43,492 bases of DNA from the NCBI RefSeq assembly GCF_030929615.1, contig NZ_JAVFVU010000051.1, positions 1 to 43,492 on the forward strand, in the 5' to 3' direction. The notes beneath the pieces are model-generated. The model had not been told where the DNA came from and searched no databases. It was given only the letters and a program-made list of their open reading frames with translations. Each line of letters starts with the position of its first letter. Within the stretch, counting starts at the first letter, position 1. This document shows positions 17,461 to 26,552 of the stretch, in pieces. The position numbers and the translations under genes are program-made. This DNA comes from Dyadobacter sp. LHD-138 (GTDB lineage Bacteria; Bacteroidota; Bacteroidia; Cytophagales; Spirosomataceae).

Positions 17461-17967
17461 ATGCAAATAGTAAACAGTACAAATGCAGACATTGATACAA
17501 TTTTCGAATTGTACAATCATGGAACAGAACATCAGAAAAAAGTAGCAAAAAAGCACTGGAAAGGCTTCCAACGTTCACTGATCGAACAGGAAATTTCCGA
17601 ACAAAGGCAATGGAAAATTATCATTGACAACGTGATTGCCTGTGTTTTTGCTATCGATTACAATGATCCCGACATTTGGGGAGATAAGGACAATGATCCT
17701 TCGGTTTATATTCACCGCATTGCTACCAATCCCGTTTTCCGAGGCAGGTTTCTCGTGAAACAAATCGTGGACTGGGCAAAAGAACATGCCAAAGAAACTC
17801 AAAAAACCTTCATCCGAATGGACACGGGTAGTGGCAATGAGAAATTAAACAATTATTATGTGCGCTGCGGATTTACTTACCTGGGCGTCGTCAAACTAAC
17901 AAACAGCGACAGCCTGCCGGCACATTACAAGGATGGCGATTTCAGTTTGTTTGAGATCCGGCTTTAA
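17461..17967 (+). CDS. GNAT-family N-acetyltransferase
   Basis: The ATG at 17461 (MQIVNSTNADID) is preferred to an upstream in-frame TTG. The 168-residue protein has the GNAT fold. A central strand VYIHRIATNPVFRGR leads into the acetyl-CoA loop, here RGRFLVKQIVDWAKEHA in place of the usual Q/RxxGxG/A. It ends with the typical NEKLNNYYVRCGFTYLG motif. It should transfer an acetyl group to a small amine or protein N-terminus; the substrate is unknown. It stands alone between a decayed locus and a convergent gene, and a hairpin follows. Confidence 0.85.
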   Translation: MQIVNSTNADIDTIFELYNHGTEHQKKVAKKHWKGFQRSLIEQEISEQRQWKIIIDNVIACVFAIDYNDPDIWGDKDNDPSVYIHRIATNPVFRGRFLVKQIVDWAKEHAKETQKTFIRMDTGSGNEKLNNYYVRCGFTYLGVVKLTNSDSLPAHYKDGDFSLFEIRL

Positions 17968-17988
17968 TAAAAATCATATTTTCATTTC

Positions 17989-18025
17989 CGGGGTTAATAG
18001 GGCTAGTCAGAGCATATTAACCCCG
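17989..18025. terminator. Inverted repeat between convergent genes
   Basis: Arms at 17989-17999 and 18015-18025 (CGGGGTTAATA and its complement) pair perfectly over 11 bp with a 15-base loop. It sits between the stops of the GNAT gene and yfhO, so it may terminate both. There is no long T tract on either side. Confidence 0.5.
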
Positions 18026-18031
18026 AGAAAG

Positions 18032-20506
18032 CTAAACGTTTCTTCTGACTCCGACGATACAAGCTCCTGCAATTAACGCAAACAATAATACTGAACTGAC
18101 CAAGTCAATCCGGTGACCGGCGGCAACAGATATGGGTTCAAATTTAAAAACAATCCGATGCTTTCCGGCAGGAATCCGTAACGCCCGCAATACGTAATCA
18201 GCACGTAAAAGCTCGGCAGGCTGCCCGTCAACGGTAACTTGCCATTCGTTTCTGACATTGTAATAAATCTCGGAGAAGACCGCCAGGCCATCATTTTTCG
18301 AAACACTTTCATAAATAATTTCATCGGGCTTGTAGCTGACAAGTTTGATATGGTCAGTCGAGTCCCGGCGAGGCACCAGTCCAGCCAATTGTACTTTAAA
18401 TCTCTGATCCAGAACCGCTTCTTCCCTAGGATTTAAATGATCCATTGCTGCCATTTCAGCATCCGCATCCGGCACAATTTTATATCCTTTGACAAACCAT
18501 CCATGCCCGTAAGCTTCGGGATTTGCCTGCGCAAGTTTATTTCCCTTTTCATCGGCAGTAATAATATACTTCGTATTCAGCATGTTGAGCACGGCAAAAT
18601 TAGGATTCTGCTTGTAAATCTGACGCTCAAACAATTCCTGATAACGCCTTAATTTGGCTCCATGATAACCTCCCAAAGACTTGTGAAAATACGAAGCTTC
18701 GGCGCTATTGAAAGGCCCCTGGCTACTCGAAACATCATACACCCTGTAATCAGGATCGGGATCTTTCAGGATTTGCTCATCGGCTGAGGAAGGTGTTACG
18801 GCAGTTTTGGCCACGTAACCACTTACAAAATCTTCATTGTTCAAATAACGTTTGTCAATACCAAACATATCCAGTACCAGCAGACCAATCAGTACCACGT
18901 AAAACAACCATGGTTTGATTTTTTCTTTAATCCAAAGCCAAATCAGCAAAGCAGTCAGCAGAAAGATAATAAGCGTTCTGAGCGCGTCTGCTTTCATCAT
19001 ACCAGCCCTGTCGAACACAATCGCGTCCATAATTTGTCCGGCAAAAACTTTGTCCCCCGTCATATGCTCAAAACCAGCCAGGTGCGTCGAATCCACTACG
19101 GACCTGAAACTAAAAAATAATCCCGGTACAATAGTCAAAATCAACGTGAGGCCACCGGTGATGGCCAGCGTTATCAAAAAAGGCTTTTTCAGCTCTTTCC
19201 AGCTCAATTTTCGTTGGACGATAAGACGCAGCGCAAGTACAGAAAGAATCACCATCAGCAGTTGCGCCAACGAAATGACCATCGTGACTGCCCTGAATTT
19301 GTTGAACATTGGAAAAAAATCAAAAAACAGGTTATTGACGACCGACAGGTTTTTGCCCAATGCCCAGATTAAATACAAAAGTACAATAGCCGTCAGCCAT
19401 GATTTAAGCGGATTTTTAACAATAAAAATACCCAGGACAAAGAAGAAAAAGATCATTGCGCCCACATAATACGGTCCGCCCATAATCGGCTGATCTCCCC
19501 AATACAGTGGCAGCTGTTTTACAAAACCTGCGGCCGCTACTGGCTGAACACCGTGACCCGTTAAGGTAAGATAGGTTTGTGACTTGTTATCCAGTTCTCC
19601 ATAGGACGGGCCTCCGTAAGCATTCGGAATTATCAACGTCAGCAATTCCCCCAAATCATAACTGTATTGAAAGGCATATTCCTTATCAAGCCCTCCCTTT
19701 TTTTGAGGACTTCCCACTGCTTTCAGTTCTGATTTCCCCCGACTGGTTTCACTGGTATAATCATAACTATTCCAAAGCCTTGTGCTGTGCGAACCAACGG
19801 AAACGACTGCCGCCAGTGCAAGGCCGAGCAGGATCAATGCCAAATCTTTGCCTCTTCCATTTTTGATAAAAGAAAAACTTTCAATGCCCATCAGCACGAC
19901 CACGCCAATACCCAGATAATAGGTTATCTGCGGATGATTGGCATAGAGTTCCAGTGACAAAAACAGCGCGGTCACCGCCGCTCCTGCAAGCCAGTGTTTT
20001 CTAAAAGCAAGAAGTACGCCCGCCAGCACGCCCGGCGCATACATGATCGCGATAATTTGTGAAACGTGGCCTGCTTCCAGGTTTATAACATTAAAAGAAC
20101 AGAAGGTAAACGCAATGGCCCCAAACACAGATAACCACAGCCCGGCCTCCAAAACTATAAAAAGGATATAAGCACAGACCAGGCCGATAAAAAGATAATT
20201 CGCCGGTGCAGGCAGTAATTTGTTAATTGTCTGTCCCAATTTTGTAGGCAAACTGGTGGGATAATCCGCCGCAATCATATAGGCCGGCATACCGCCAAAC
20301 ATGCTGTTGGTCCACTGCGACCATTCTCCCGTTTTTTCATGATACCTAACCACTTCCCTGGCAGCTGCTTTGGCTTGTTTATCATCCTCCATGCTGAGTC
20401 TTTTACCTTGCAAAACGGGCGATACATAACAAACGGCCAGCAAGGCAAAACCAATCACAGCTATAAAGTGAGGCAGGAGCTGCTGCCAGAAAACCCTTCT
20501 TTTCAT
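18032..20506 (-). CDS. YfhO-family multi-spanning membrane protein
   Basis: This 824-residue protein has a dozen or more hydrophobic segments (for example IGFALLAVCYVSP, YLFIGLVCAYILFIVLEAGL, PWLFYVVLIGLLVLDMFGI) and a large soluble part (about 575-795). A last membrane helix ends in VGVRRNV. It matches the bacterial YfhO family, GT-C-like membrane proteins that in Firmicutes act in glycosylation of lipoteichoic acid. In Bacteroidota the substrate is not known. The conserved periplasmic stretch DYPTSLPTKLGQ and the extracytoplasmic module with FSEIYYNVRNEW and VDGQPAELLRADYVLRAL are typical. It is the last gene of the minus-strand run. Confidence 0.88.
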   Translation of the reverse strand: MKRRVFWQQLLPHFIAVIGFALLAVCYVSPVLQGKRLSMEDDKQAKAAAREVVRYHEKTGEWSQWTNSMFGGMPAYMIAADYPTSLPTKLGQTINKLLPAPANYLFIGLVCAYILFIVLEAGLWLSVFGAIAFTFCSFNVINLEAGHVSQIIAIMYAPGVLAGVLLAFRKHWLAGAAVTALFLSLELYANHPQITYYLGIGVVVLMGIESFSFIKNGRGKDLALILLGLALAAVVSVGSHSTRLWNSYDYTSETSRGKSELKAVGSPQKKGGLDKEYAFQYSYDLGELLTLIIPNAYGGPSYGELDNKSQTYLTLTGHGVQPVAAAGFVKQLPLYWGDQPIMGGPYYVGAMIFFFFVLGIFIVKNPLKSWLTAIVLLYLIWALGKNLSVVNNLFFDFFPMFNKFRAVTMVISLAQLLMVILSVLALRLIVQRKLSWKELKKPFLITLAITGGLTLILTIVPGLFFSFRSVVDSTHLAGFEHMTGDKVFAGQIMDAIVFDRAGMMKADALRTLIIFLLTALLIWLWIKEKIKPWLFYVVLIGLLVLDMFGIDKRYLNNEDFVSGYVAKTAVTPSSADEQILKDPDPDYRVYDVSSSQGPFNSAEASYFHKSLGGYHGAKLRRYQELFERQIYKQNPNFAVLNMLNTKYIITADEKGNKLAQANPEAYGHGWFVKGYKIVPDADAEMAAMDHLNPREEAVLDQRFKVQLAGLVPRRDSTDHIKLVSYKPDEIIYESVSKNDGLAVFSEIYYNVRNEWQVTVDGQPAELLRADYVLRALRIPAGKHRIVFKFEPISVAAGHRIDLVSSVLLFALIAGACIVGVRRNV

Positions 20507-20658
20507 CGGATCAGATTAAGCGGAATAGATTATTTGCGTTGCATAACCGAAGCAAAACTTTGGCTGTCAACAATATACTAACATGGTTTCAAGGAAATAT
20601 ACTGTATGTAACCAAAAAAAATATTTTCAAGCAATTAACCATCCGACCGATTACAAGC

Positions 20659-20694
20659 AAAACCCTTCAGAACGAAATCGTTCTGAAGGGTTTT
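20659..20694 (-). terminator. Strong hairpin after the lipoprotein gene
   Basis: A 17-bp perfect inverted repeat (20659-20675 with 20678-20694) has a two-base centre. Read on the minus strand it ends in TTTTG. It lies 45 bases downstream of the lipoprotein stop and separates that gene from yfhO. Confidence 0.8.
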
Positions 20695-20738
20695 CAATCA
20701 ATGCCGGGTCAAAGTAAAGGGTTAATAGTCTTAATCCG

Positions 20739-21596
20739 CTACAACTCGGGAGCGGCGGCCGTGGCTTTTTGAATAATAGGCCAAACACCGGGTGTGGGAA
20801 AACTTACCCCCTTGGTCAAACCTCTGGTGCTGTTATCCTGGCCGAAATAATACATCGGCCAGCCTTTATACGTAAGCTGTTTTTTACCAAACACGTCAAT
20901 GGTACTGAAAAGTGTTTTGTCAAGAGCAGAAGGAATATCCTTCAGTTCGCTTTGATAAATAGGCCAAACGGCATCATTGCTAAAATCAGCCTTCGTGAAG
21001 TTATTCTTGTTCTTTTTGTCTTTGTTAAAGGCATAAAGTGTACGGCCGTTAATGTCTACAAAAAACTGGGTATCGGCAGTTCCTTCCTTGTACTCTGCGG
21101 TGTAATTCTTGCCATCGTGCCCTACCAGTTGTGCATTGGCCAGCATAAGCGAATAAGATTTCTTGGCAACGATCCACACATTCAGAACATTTTCACCTTT
21201 TACATCACCCGCAGCAGCGTCCGATGCGTAATAATAAAGTGGCCAGCCTTTGTAAGTCACCTGGCTTTTTCCATCCGCTCTTGTGATAGAACCAAAATCA
21301 GTCGCAACAAGGCCCGTATCCAAACGAGGAGTCGCTACCGAAAATATCGGCCAGGTATCCAGACAACCTCCTGCACAGGCAGAAGTCCCATTCACATCCT
21401 TGGTAAAAAAGTAGAGTGTTTTACCTTTCTGATCGGTAAGCACATTCCCAAGCGTAGTCGATTTCTGCGAGATATCAAACGTTGGAACCGGTGGCACAAC
21501 TACTGCCGGCGTATCATCGTCAGAACCGCACGACCAGCCGATCGCGGCGATACATCCCATCAGTAAAAAGTAGCTGAAAAAACTTTTTGCTTTCAT
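20739..21596 (-). CDS. Secreted-repeat lipoprotein (PF03640-type)
   Basis: This 285-residue lipoprotein has the signal MKAKSFFSYFLLMGCIAAIGWSC, with the lipobox cysteine followed by GSDDD. The mature part has two related halves. Each carries the signature of this repeat family, LTDQKGKTLYFFTKDVNG / VDINGRTLYAFNKDKKNK, then Trp-Pro-Ile (DTWPIF, DAVWPIYQ, GVWPII) and Tyr-Lys-Gly-Trp-Pro-x-Tyr-Tyr (QVTYKGWPLYYY, QLTYKGWPMYYF). The family function is unknown, though some members sit near redox proteins. ACAGGC in the first half supplies two cysteines. It is anchored in the outer or inner membrane facing the periplasm or the surface. Confidence 0.85.
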   Translation of the reverse strand: MKAKSFFSYFLLMGCIAAIGWSCGSDDDTPAVVVPPVPTFDISQKSTTLGNVLTDQKGKTLYFFTKDVNGTSACAGGCLDTWPIFSVATPRLDTGLVATDFGSITRADGKSQVTYKGWPLYYYASDAAAGDVKGENVLNVWIVAKKSYSLMLANAQLVGHDGKNYTAEYKEGTADTQFFVDINGRTLYAFNKDKKNKNNFTKADFSNDAVWPIYQSELKDIPSALDKTLFSTIDVFGKKQLTYKGWPMYYFGQDNSTRGLTKGVSFPTPGVWPIIQKATAAAPEL

Positions 21597-21710
21597 AAAA
21601 TAATTGTTAGGGGTAAGTATTAGTTACAATAGCCTATACGGGGCAACTTTTGGACTGGTTGCGTGGCAATGAAACTAAATCCTGTTCCCTGACAACTAAA
21701 AACAAAAAAA

Positions 21711-22439
21711 CTAGTATTTCTGAAAGCCCAGAACATCGAGCATTCTTTTAAACTCGGGCTGATAGTCAGCTGATATCAAAATTTCATCTCCTGTCACAGG
21801 ATGAAAAAAACTGATTTCTTTCGCGTGCAAAAGCATGGAATTCATCTGAAAAAATTCCAGAAAAAACTTGTTCTGCTTGTTGCAGCCATGTGGCCGGTCG
21901 CCAATAATGGGGTGAAAGACATGCGCCATGTGCTTCCTTAACTGATGCATCCTGCCCGTCGTTGGCGCGAGGTCGATCAGCGAATAGCGCGAGGTTGCAT
22001 GTTTGCCGGAAGGAATATCCAGCTCGGTTTTTTCTAAGGTAATAAAAGAAGTGAACGCATCCTGAACGACTCCGTCATCGCGCTTCAACGGATAATCTAT
22101 ATCCATCGAATCCGGTGTGAAACCTCTGACTATGGCATGATATTGCTTTCTGACTTTTCCATCTGAAAACTGAACCTGCATTTTACTGTTTAATGCATCA
22201 TGCAAGGCAAAAAGCAGGACACCCGACGTTTTCCGGTCGAGCCGGTGAACGGGATAAACCATCCTGCCAAGCTGATCCCGAAGGATCTGAACGGCAAATT
22301 CTGTGGCATCCGCTGCAATCGGCGAACGGTGTACCAAAAGACCGTGCGGTTTGTTAATCGCCACCAGGTATTCGTCCTGATAAATAATTTCCAGGGTCAT
22401 CGGCGGTTCTGCACCGGATATTTCAGACTCGTTTTCCAA
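21711..22439 (-). CDS. truC: tRNA pseudouridine(65) synthase, TruC-type
   Basis: This 242-residue RluA-family enzyme isomerises uridine to pseudouridine. The catalytic motif HRLDRKTSG has D68. The sequence tracks TruC closely (IYQDEYLVAINKPHGLLVHRS, then VRKQYHAIVRGF, then TGRMHQLRKHMAHVFHPIIGD, and LLHAKEISFFHPVTG). TruC modifies U65 of tRNA, so that substrate is likely. An in-frame ATG at residue 14 (MTLEIIYQDE) fits the E. coli N-terminus better, so the true start may be 22400. The gene begins 8 bases after the methyltransferase stop, implying translational coupling. Confidence 0.88.
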   Translation of the reverse strand: MENESEISGAEPPMTLEIIYQDEYLVAINKPHGLLVHRSPIAADATEFAVQILRDQLGRMVYPVHRLDRKTSGVLLFALHDALNSKMQVQFSDGKVRKQYHAIVRGFTPDSMDIDYPLKRDDGVVQDAFTSFITLEKTELDIPSGKHATSRYSLIDLAPTTGRMHQLRKHMAHVFHPIIGDRPHGCNKQNKFFLEFFQMNSMLLHAKEISFFHPVTGDEILISADYQPEFKRMLDVLGFQKY

Positions 22440-22447
22440 TCGGACTA

Positions 22448-23179
22448 TTAAAATATGGAAAGATCTTTATCTGTCTTGGTCGTAAGCACTGCGTACGCAT
22501 TAGGCTTAATCCCCAGCAAATACGGGAACAACCGCAGAATTGACATTTTAAATTTGGTCAGATAAAAACCCTTTTTGTTTGTCTCAAACAACGGTTTCAG
22601 CATCTCATCTTCGTAGAGGTAACAGATGTCCTTTACAACTTTAAAATTCTCGGATTTAAGCAAAAACCGAAAAAGGCCCGGTGTGTAGATATTGATATGG
22701 CCATATGCCAGAAAATGGTTGATCTTTTTATCAACATAAAAAGAAAAGTCAATGGGCACCTCAAAAATCTGGTTTTTTGAAACCCTTTTAATCTCCCTCA
22801 AAAGTATACGTTCATGCTCGACGTGTTCCATCACATGCGAACAGATAACCAGATCAAAATGATTATCAGGATAAGGAATTTTATACCCGTCAAAAAGCAG
22901 CACATCTTTCAAATGTTCAATATTTTTTGACTTGATCATTTCAATCCCGCTTTCAGAGATTTCCACACAGTTCAGATTTTTCGAAAAATTCCACTTCGAA
23001 AGCCAATTCAGGATACTCCCCTCGCCTGCTCCCACTTCAAGCACATTCTCAAAAGTGATATTTTTGGCCAGTTCGACAATATTTTGCGCCTTATAACGGG
23101 CGCCCATATTTCGCCAGGCCACCGATTTTTCATCGTACTGACTTGAATAAGAATCTTTTACTTTTTCTGATACATTCAT
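22448..23179 (-). CDS. Class I SAM-dependent methyltransferase
   Basis: This 243-residue Rossmann-fold methyltransferase has motif I NVLEVGAGEGSILNWL (about 45-60), an acidic motif II (LNCVEIS), and the post-motif DNHFDLVICSHVMEHVEHE typical of methyltransferase type 11 proteins. The C-terminal third (FLLKSENFKVVKDICYLYEDEM) is less conserved. The substrate is unknown. The gene lies directly upstream of truC and is probably cotranscribed with it. Confidence 0.88.
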   Translation of the reverse strand: MNVSEKVKDSYSSQYDEKSVAWRNMGARYKAQNIVELAKNITFENVLEVGAGEGSILNWLSKWNFSKNLNCVEISESGIEMIKSKNIEHLKDVLLFDGYKIPYPDNHFDLVICSHVMEHVEHERILLREIKRVSKNQIFEVPIDFSFYVDKKINHFLAYGHINIYTPGLFRFLLKSENFKVVKDICYLYEDEMLKPLFETNKKGFYLTKFKMSILRLFPYLLGIKPNAYAVLTTKTDKDLSIF

Positions 23180-23314
23180 ACTGGATACGTATGTTGATAT
23201 ACTTCCGGGATTTGAAAGAATTTTACGTTACAAAGTAAAGGATAATTGTTTCAATAAACGCGCAGAAGCGGTAATGTGATTGGTCAAAAATATTTTACCA
23301 GGCAGGATTTAACC

Positions 23315-24037
23315 TCAGTCCTCCCGTTTTCCATGCCTAACCCTGAAACGGATGATAGCCCACAAAACCAGATAAAGCATGCCAAGCAGCAGCCCGATTT
23401 CAAGGCTGATCACCAATGCGGTTCTGTCGAGCATACTTTGAAAAAGGCTTTCAAGGATAAGTCTTGGATCATGCAGGATATCCCAGCTGTTCATTCGTCT
23501 GACACGCCCTAAATAAACACCAAAGCCAGCAAGCGGAAGGCTTAACAAAAGCAGTGTCATGCTTACTTTTTTATGAAAAACTCGGGTCCAGGTCTGATGA
23601 ATCCAGTATAGCGAAACAAGCCCGTTGAACAAACTCACTTCGGCATAACAAAAAAGCATGATCGTATCATGCCAGGTCAAATCACGCTGATAATCGACAC
23701 TTAAATGTGCCAGATCGGTGATCATGTATGGTGCGTTTGGAAAAAAAGCAAGCCAGAAGAGACTTACTGCAATGACCAGAAATGGGAGTCGGCCAAACCG
23801 TCTGGTTATGTTGTTGATAAAAAAGGCGGCCATCAAGGGAATCCAGCTTAGAAAAAGATTCCAGTCCATTGAAAAATCAACCGGGGCATTAAATAAAATC
23901 CGTACCAGGTGAAAAAAAACGGCAACCAGACTTAAAACAAGAAGTAACAGGAGCGGATAAAGTCCTTCCATTGAAATAATGGGAGGATCGGATATGCTAA
24001 AACGATAATTTTTCCACCATTGAAGAAAACGTTCCAA
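23315..24037 (-). CDS. DUF1361 membrane protein
   Basis: This 240-residue protein has about six membrane helices. Family hallmarks are visible in the loops: FFPNAPYMITDLAHL (about 108-122) and GVYLGRVRRMNSWDIL (about 173-188). The function of DUF1361 is not established. The conserved acidic and basic residues next to the membrane suggest a catalytic or transport role. It lies between the methyltransferase and the RNA helicase on the same strand. Confidence 0.85.
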   Translation of the reverse strand: MERFLQWWKNYRFSISDPPIISMEGLYPLLLLLVLSLVAVFFHLVRILFNAPVDFSMDWNLFLSWIPLMAAFFINNITRRFGRLPFLVIAVSLFWLAFFPNAPYMITDLAHLSVDYQRDLTWHDTIMLFCYAEVSLFNGLVSLYWIHQTWTRVFHKKVSMTLLLLSLPLAGFGVYLGRVRRMNSWDILHDPRLILESLFQSMLDRTALVISLEIGLLLGMLYLVLWAIIRFRVRHGKRED

Positions 24038-24101
24038 GTGTTTTTAATTTAAATATTTCATAACGTCCACAAACAGACAAACGAGGATATATACCTCAGA
24101 A

Positions 24102-24169
24102 AAAGTTTAGAAAAAATTATACCATTACCCATAATCAGGCGCCTTTCGGCATATTTCTTTCTAAACTTT
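24102..24169. repeat. Long-loop inverted repeat between helicase and DUF1361 genes
   Basis: Arms at 24102-24113 and 24158-24169 (AAAGTTTAGAAA and its complement) are perfect over 12 bp, enclosing 44 bases. Inside is a smaller hairpin GCC-TTTC-GGC (24141-24150). It may be an mRNA processing or attenuation structure, or an old mobile-element end. Confidence 0.5.
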
Positions 24170-24221
24170 CTATCCGGAATAAACAGCCGTTTCCTGTTAT
24201 ATCAACGCAAGATAAGGCTGA

Positions 24222-25499
24222 TTACGTTTCCAAAGGAGTTTTTTTCTCATGCTTTTGACTCGGCCTCCTTTTTCTGGAAGAAGAATCACCGGTTTTCCGG
24301 GAACCATGCCCTCCTTTATTTCTCGGGGCTGCATTGCGAAATTTGCCTGGTTCAAACTTAGGCGCTTCTCCCAATCCCAACTCCTGCGTAATTGATTGTT
24401 TCTCAACCTCTTTCTCAAAAAGTTTTTCTATTTTCAATACATATTTCTGATCATGTTCATTGATAAACGTGATCGCTGTACCCTTTGATTCTGCACGGGC
24501 CGTACGACCAATCCGGTGCACATAATCTTCCGGGTCACGTGGCACATCATAATTTACCACATGGCTTAAATTATCAATATCAATACCTCTTGACAATACA
24601 TCCGTGGCCACTAAAACTGGAAAAGCGCGGTTTTTGAAATCACGCAGCACAATCTCGCGGTCAGCCTGGTCCGAATCCGAGGAAATACCCCGAGCCTCAT
24701 GTCCAAGTTTACGAAGTGCACGCACAATCGGCTCCACAGTCGATTTCCTGGATGTAAACAACACCATACTCGTGCTGTGCACCTGCTTAAGCAAATGCGT
24801 AAGAAGCGGCAGTTTCTGCTCGTCGGTTGTCATATAAAACTGCTGATCAATCCTGTCGGCAGGTCTTGAAACCGCCAATCTTACCTCCTCCGGCTTGTGC
24901 AGGATGCGTTTGGCAAGCTCTCCGATTTTAGGCGGCATTGTTGCCGAAAACATCAATGTCTGTCGTTTGGCAGGTAAAAAGCTCATTATTTTGAGGATAT
25001 CGCTCAGGAAACCCATATCCAGCATACGATCTGCCTCGTCCAACACCAGATGACGGATCGATCCAAAACTCACATATCCCAATTGAAGGTGCGCTATTAG
25101 CCGTCCCGGTGTGGCAATGATAATATCTGCACCCTGGGTAAGGGCACGCTTTTGCTGATCCCATTCAGGTCCTTTGTTTCCGCCGTAAACGGCAATGCTG
25201 GTAGCACCGACAAAATAACCCAATCCTTGTATCTGCTGATCAATCTGCTGGGCAAGCTCGCGCGTTGGCACCAGTATCAAAGCTCCGATCTGCCCGGTGG
25301 GTGTTGTAGCTATTTTATCCAAAATGGGGATTAAATACGCCGCTGTTTTCCCTGTTCCGGTTTGAGCGCATGCGAGAAGGTCTTTTCCCGAAAGAATATA
25401 AGGAATGGATTGTTCCTGTATAGGTGTTGCCTGTTGGTAGTTCATAGAATCCACGGCGTTCAGCACGTCTTCGTGGAGTTCAAATTCGTTAAAATTCAA
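24222..25499 (-). CDS. DEAD-box ATP-dependent RNA helicase (RhlE-like)
   Basis: This 425-residue protein has the full motif set: Q-motif ATPIQEQSIP, Walker A AQTGTGKT (45-52), PTRELAQQ (78-85), DEAD (154-157), SAT (185-187), RGIDIDN, and HRIGRTAR (329-336). The C-terminus (about 375-425) is a basic tail rich in Lys, Arg and Ser, as in RhlE/CsdA types that bind structured RNA. It should unwind RNA duplexes in ribosome assembly or cold adaptation. A promoter-like TATATTTG about 125 bases upstream implies a long leader, which is common for cold-responsive helicases. Confidence 0.95.
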   Translation of the reverse strand: MNFNEFELHEDVLNAVDSMNYQQATPIQEQSIPYILSGKDLLACAQTGTGKTAAYLIPILDKIATTPTGQIGALILVPTRELAQQIDQQIQGLGYFVGATSIAVYGGNKGPEWDQQKRALTQGADIIIATPGRLIAHLQLGYVSFGSIRHLVLDEADRMLDMGFLSDILKIMSFLPAKRQTLMFSATMPPKIGELAKRILHKPEEVRLAVSRPADRIDQQFYMTTDEQKLPLLTHLLKQVHSTSMVLFTSRKSTVEPIVRALRKLGHEARGISSDSDQADREIVLRDFKNRAFPVLVATDVLSRGIDIDNLSHVVNYDVPRDPEDYVHRIGRTARAESKGTAITFINEHDQKYVLKIEKLFEKEVEKQSITQELGLGEAPKFEPGKFRNAAPRNKGGHGSRKTGDSSSRKRRPSQKHEKKTPLET

Positions 25500-26101
25500 A
25501 ATTCAGCTTTTTAAGTTCCAGCGTATGATTAAGATATTCAATATCTTTCAATGTCTCGAACAGTTTTAAAATATATAAGCTGACTTTTGATTTCACCAGT
25601 CAGCAAACCGCTTGATTCATAGCAAATATACGCAAATAACTTAGAAGTACTCACATGCACTTATTTTATTAATACTCAATATATTAACAAAAACAACAGT
25701 CCTACGACGCAACCGCTGGATATTATTTAACCCCTACTGCATTGCCTTAAAACGGGATGTACCCATGTTAATTGTCTGAACAAATGTTAGTTAGCAAATA
25801 AATATAGTTTCACCGATAATAAACCGGAAGGCGCTGTATTTTAAGATTTCGCCTGAACAGATTGACCATTTTATTTCAGTTAATATCCCTGCAAAATCTG
25901 AGCAACCGGCAAATCCCTTCCCCGAATCCCTGATAAAAAGTTTAAGTTTTTGATCCGGCCTGAGATCATATCTTTTGTCTTTTAATATCCGGTTTGCATT
26001 TTCTCAACCTATGAATAGCATCAATTCGGACTACCAATGAAGTAAAAATCGGACGCCTCTTACGATCCGGCACCACCATACTTTTGAAGAAAAACGAAAC
26101 A
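25500..26101. other. Gene-free region between helicase and bioB pseudogene
   Basis: This AT-rich stretch is without a credible gene. It holds the helicase leader and promoter (25500-25630). The leader has a small stem (25579-25585 with 25598-25604). From about 25640 to 26100 I see nothing I can name. Confidence 0.5.
25623..25630 (-). promoter_or_regulatory. -7 element of the helicase gene
   Basis: On the minus strand TATATTTG fully matches TAnnTTTG. The transcript would carry a leader of about 115-120 nt. No good -33 TTG is seen at the standard distance. Confidence 0.45.
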
Positions 26102-26480
26102 ATGGAAACACCACAAACGATAAGAAACGACTGGTCTCTTGAAGAAATCAAAGCCATTTATCATAAACCGTTTTTTCAACTGCTTTTTGAAGCAGCCGCA
26201 GTGCACAGGCCATGGCACACGACCCTGAAAAGATCCAGGTTTGCACCTTGTTCTCCATAAAAACAGGAGGATACCCGGAGGACTGCACCTATTGCGGACA
26301 GGCGGCACGATGTCAGACGGGGGATCCGCGGCCTGGCGCGAAGTAAAAGCCAACCGGGATTGCGACAGGGTACTCGAAATGGTTATGAAAGTTAATGCAT
26401 TGGGAATGGAAGTTTGCTGCAGGCTGGGCATGACTAATATTGCTGGCGTCTATCAAATGAACACCATTCAAGCACTTTAA
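26102..26480 (+). pseudogene. bioB: Broken biotin synthase gene (bioB remnant)
   Basis: Three pieces in three frames form one BioB. From 26102: RNDWSLEEIKAIYHKPFFQL and LLFEAAAVHR. The frame then shifts near 26208, and from 26212 it reads HDPEKIQVCTLFSIKTGGYP, then EDCTYCGQAARCQTG. At about 26318-26325 roughly 30 codons are lost and the frame changes to SAAWREVKANRDCDRVLEMV and NALGMEVCCRLGM. The match to BioB stops there and the frame ends at 26480, so the C-terminal two thirds are missing. The radical-SAM motif CxxxCxxC is damaged too: the first cysteine is tyrosine (GYPEDCTYC), one transition from TGC to TAC. The gene cannot make biotin. No other biotin gene is adjacent. Confidence 0.88.
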
Positions 26481-26483
26481 ACC

Positions 26484-26533
26484 AAAAACCTTCATCCGAT
26501 CAACCATAACAGATTGACGGAATGAAGGTTTTT
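26484..26533. terminator. Bidirectional terminator
   Basis: Arms at 26484-26495 and 26522-26533 (AAAAACCTTCAT and its complement) are perfect over 12 bp with a 26-base loop. There is a T run on either strand. It lies just beyond the bioB remnant and 20 bases downstream of the inositol-phosphate synthase stop. Confidence 0.7.
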
Positions 26534-26552
26534 AATAGCTGCATTTCACAAA

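Noticed and set aside
26060..26431. 123-residue minus-strand frame
   Set aside because: It is antisense to the bioB remnant, whose plus-strand blocks are unmistakable.
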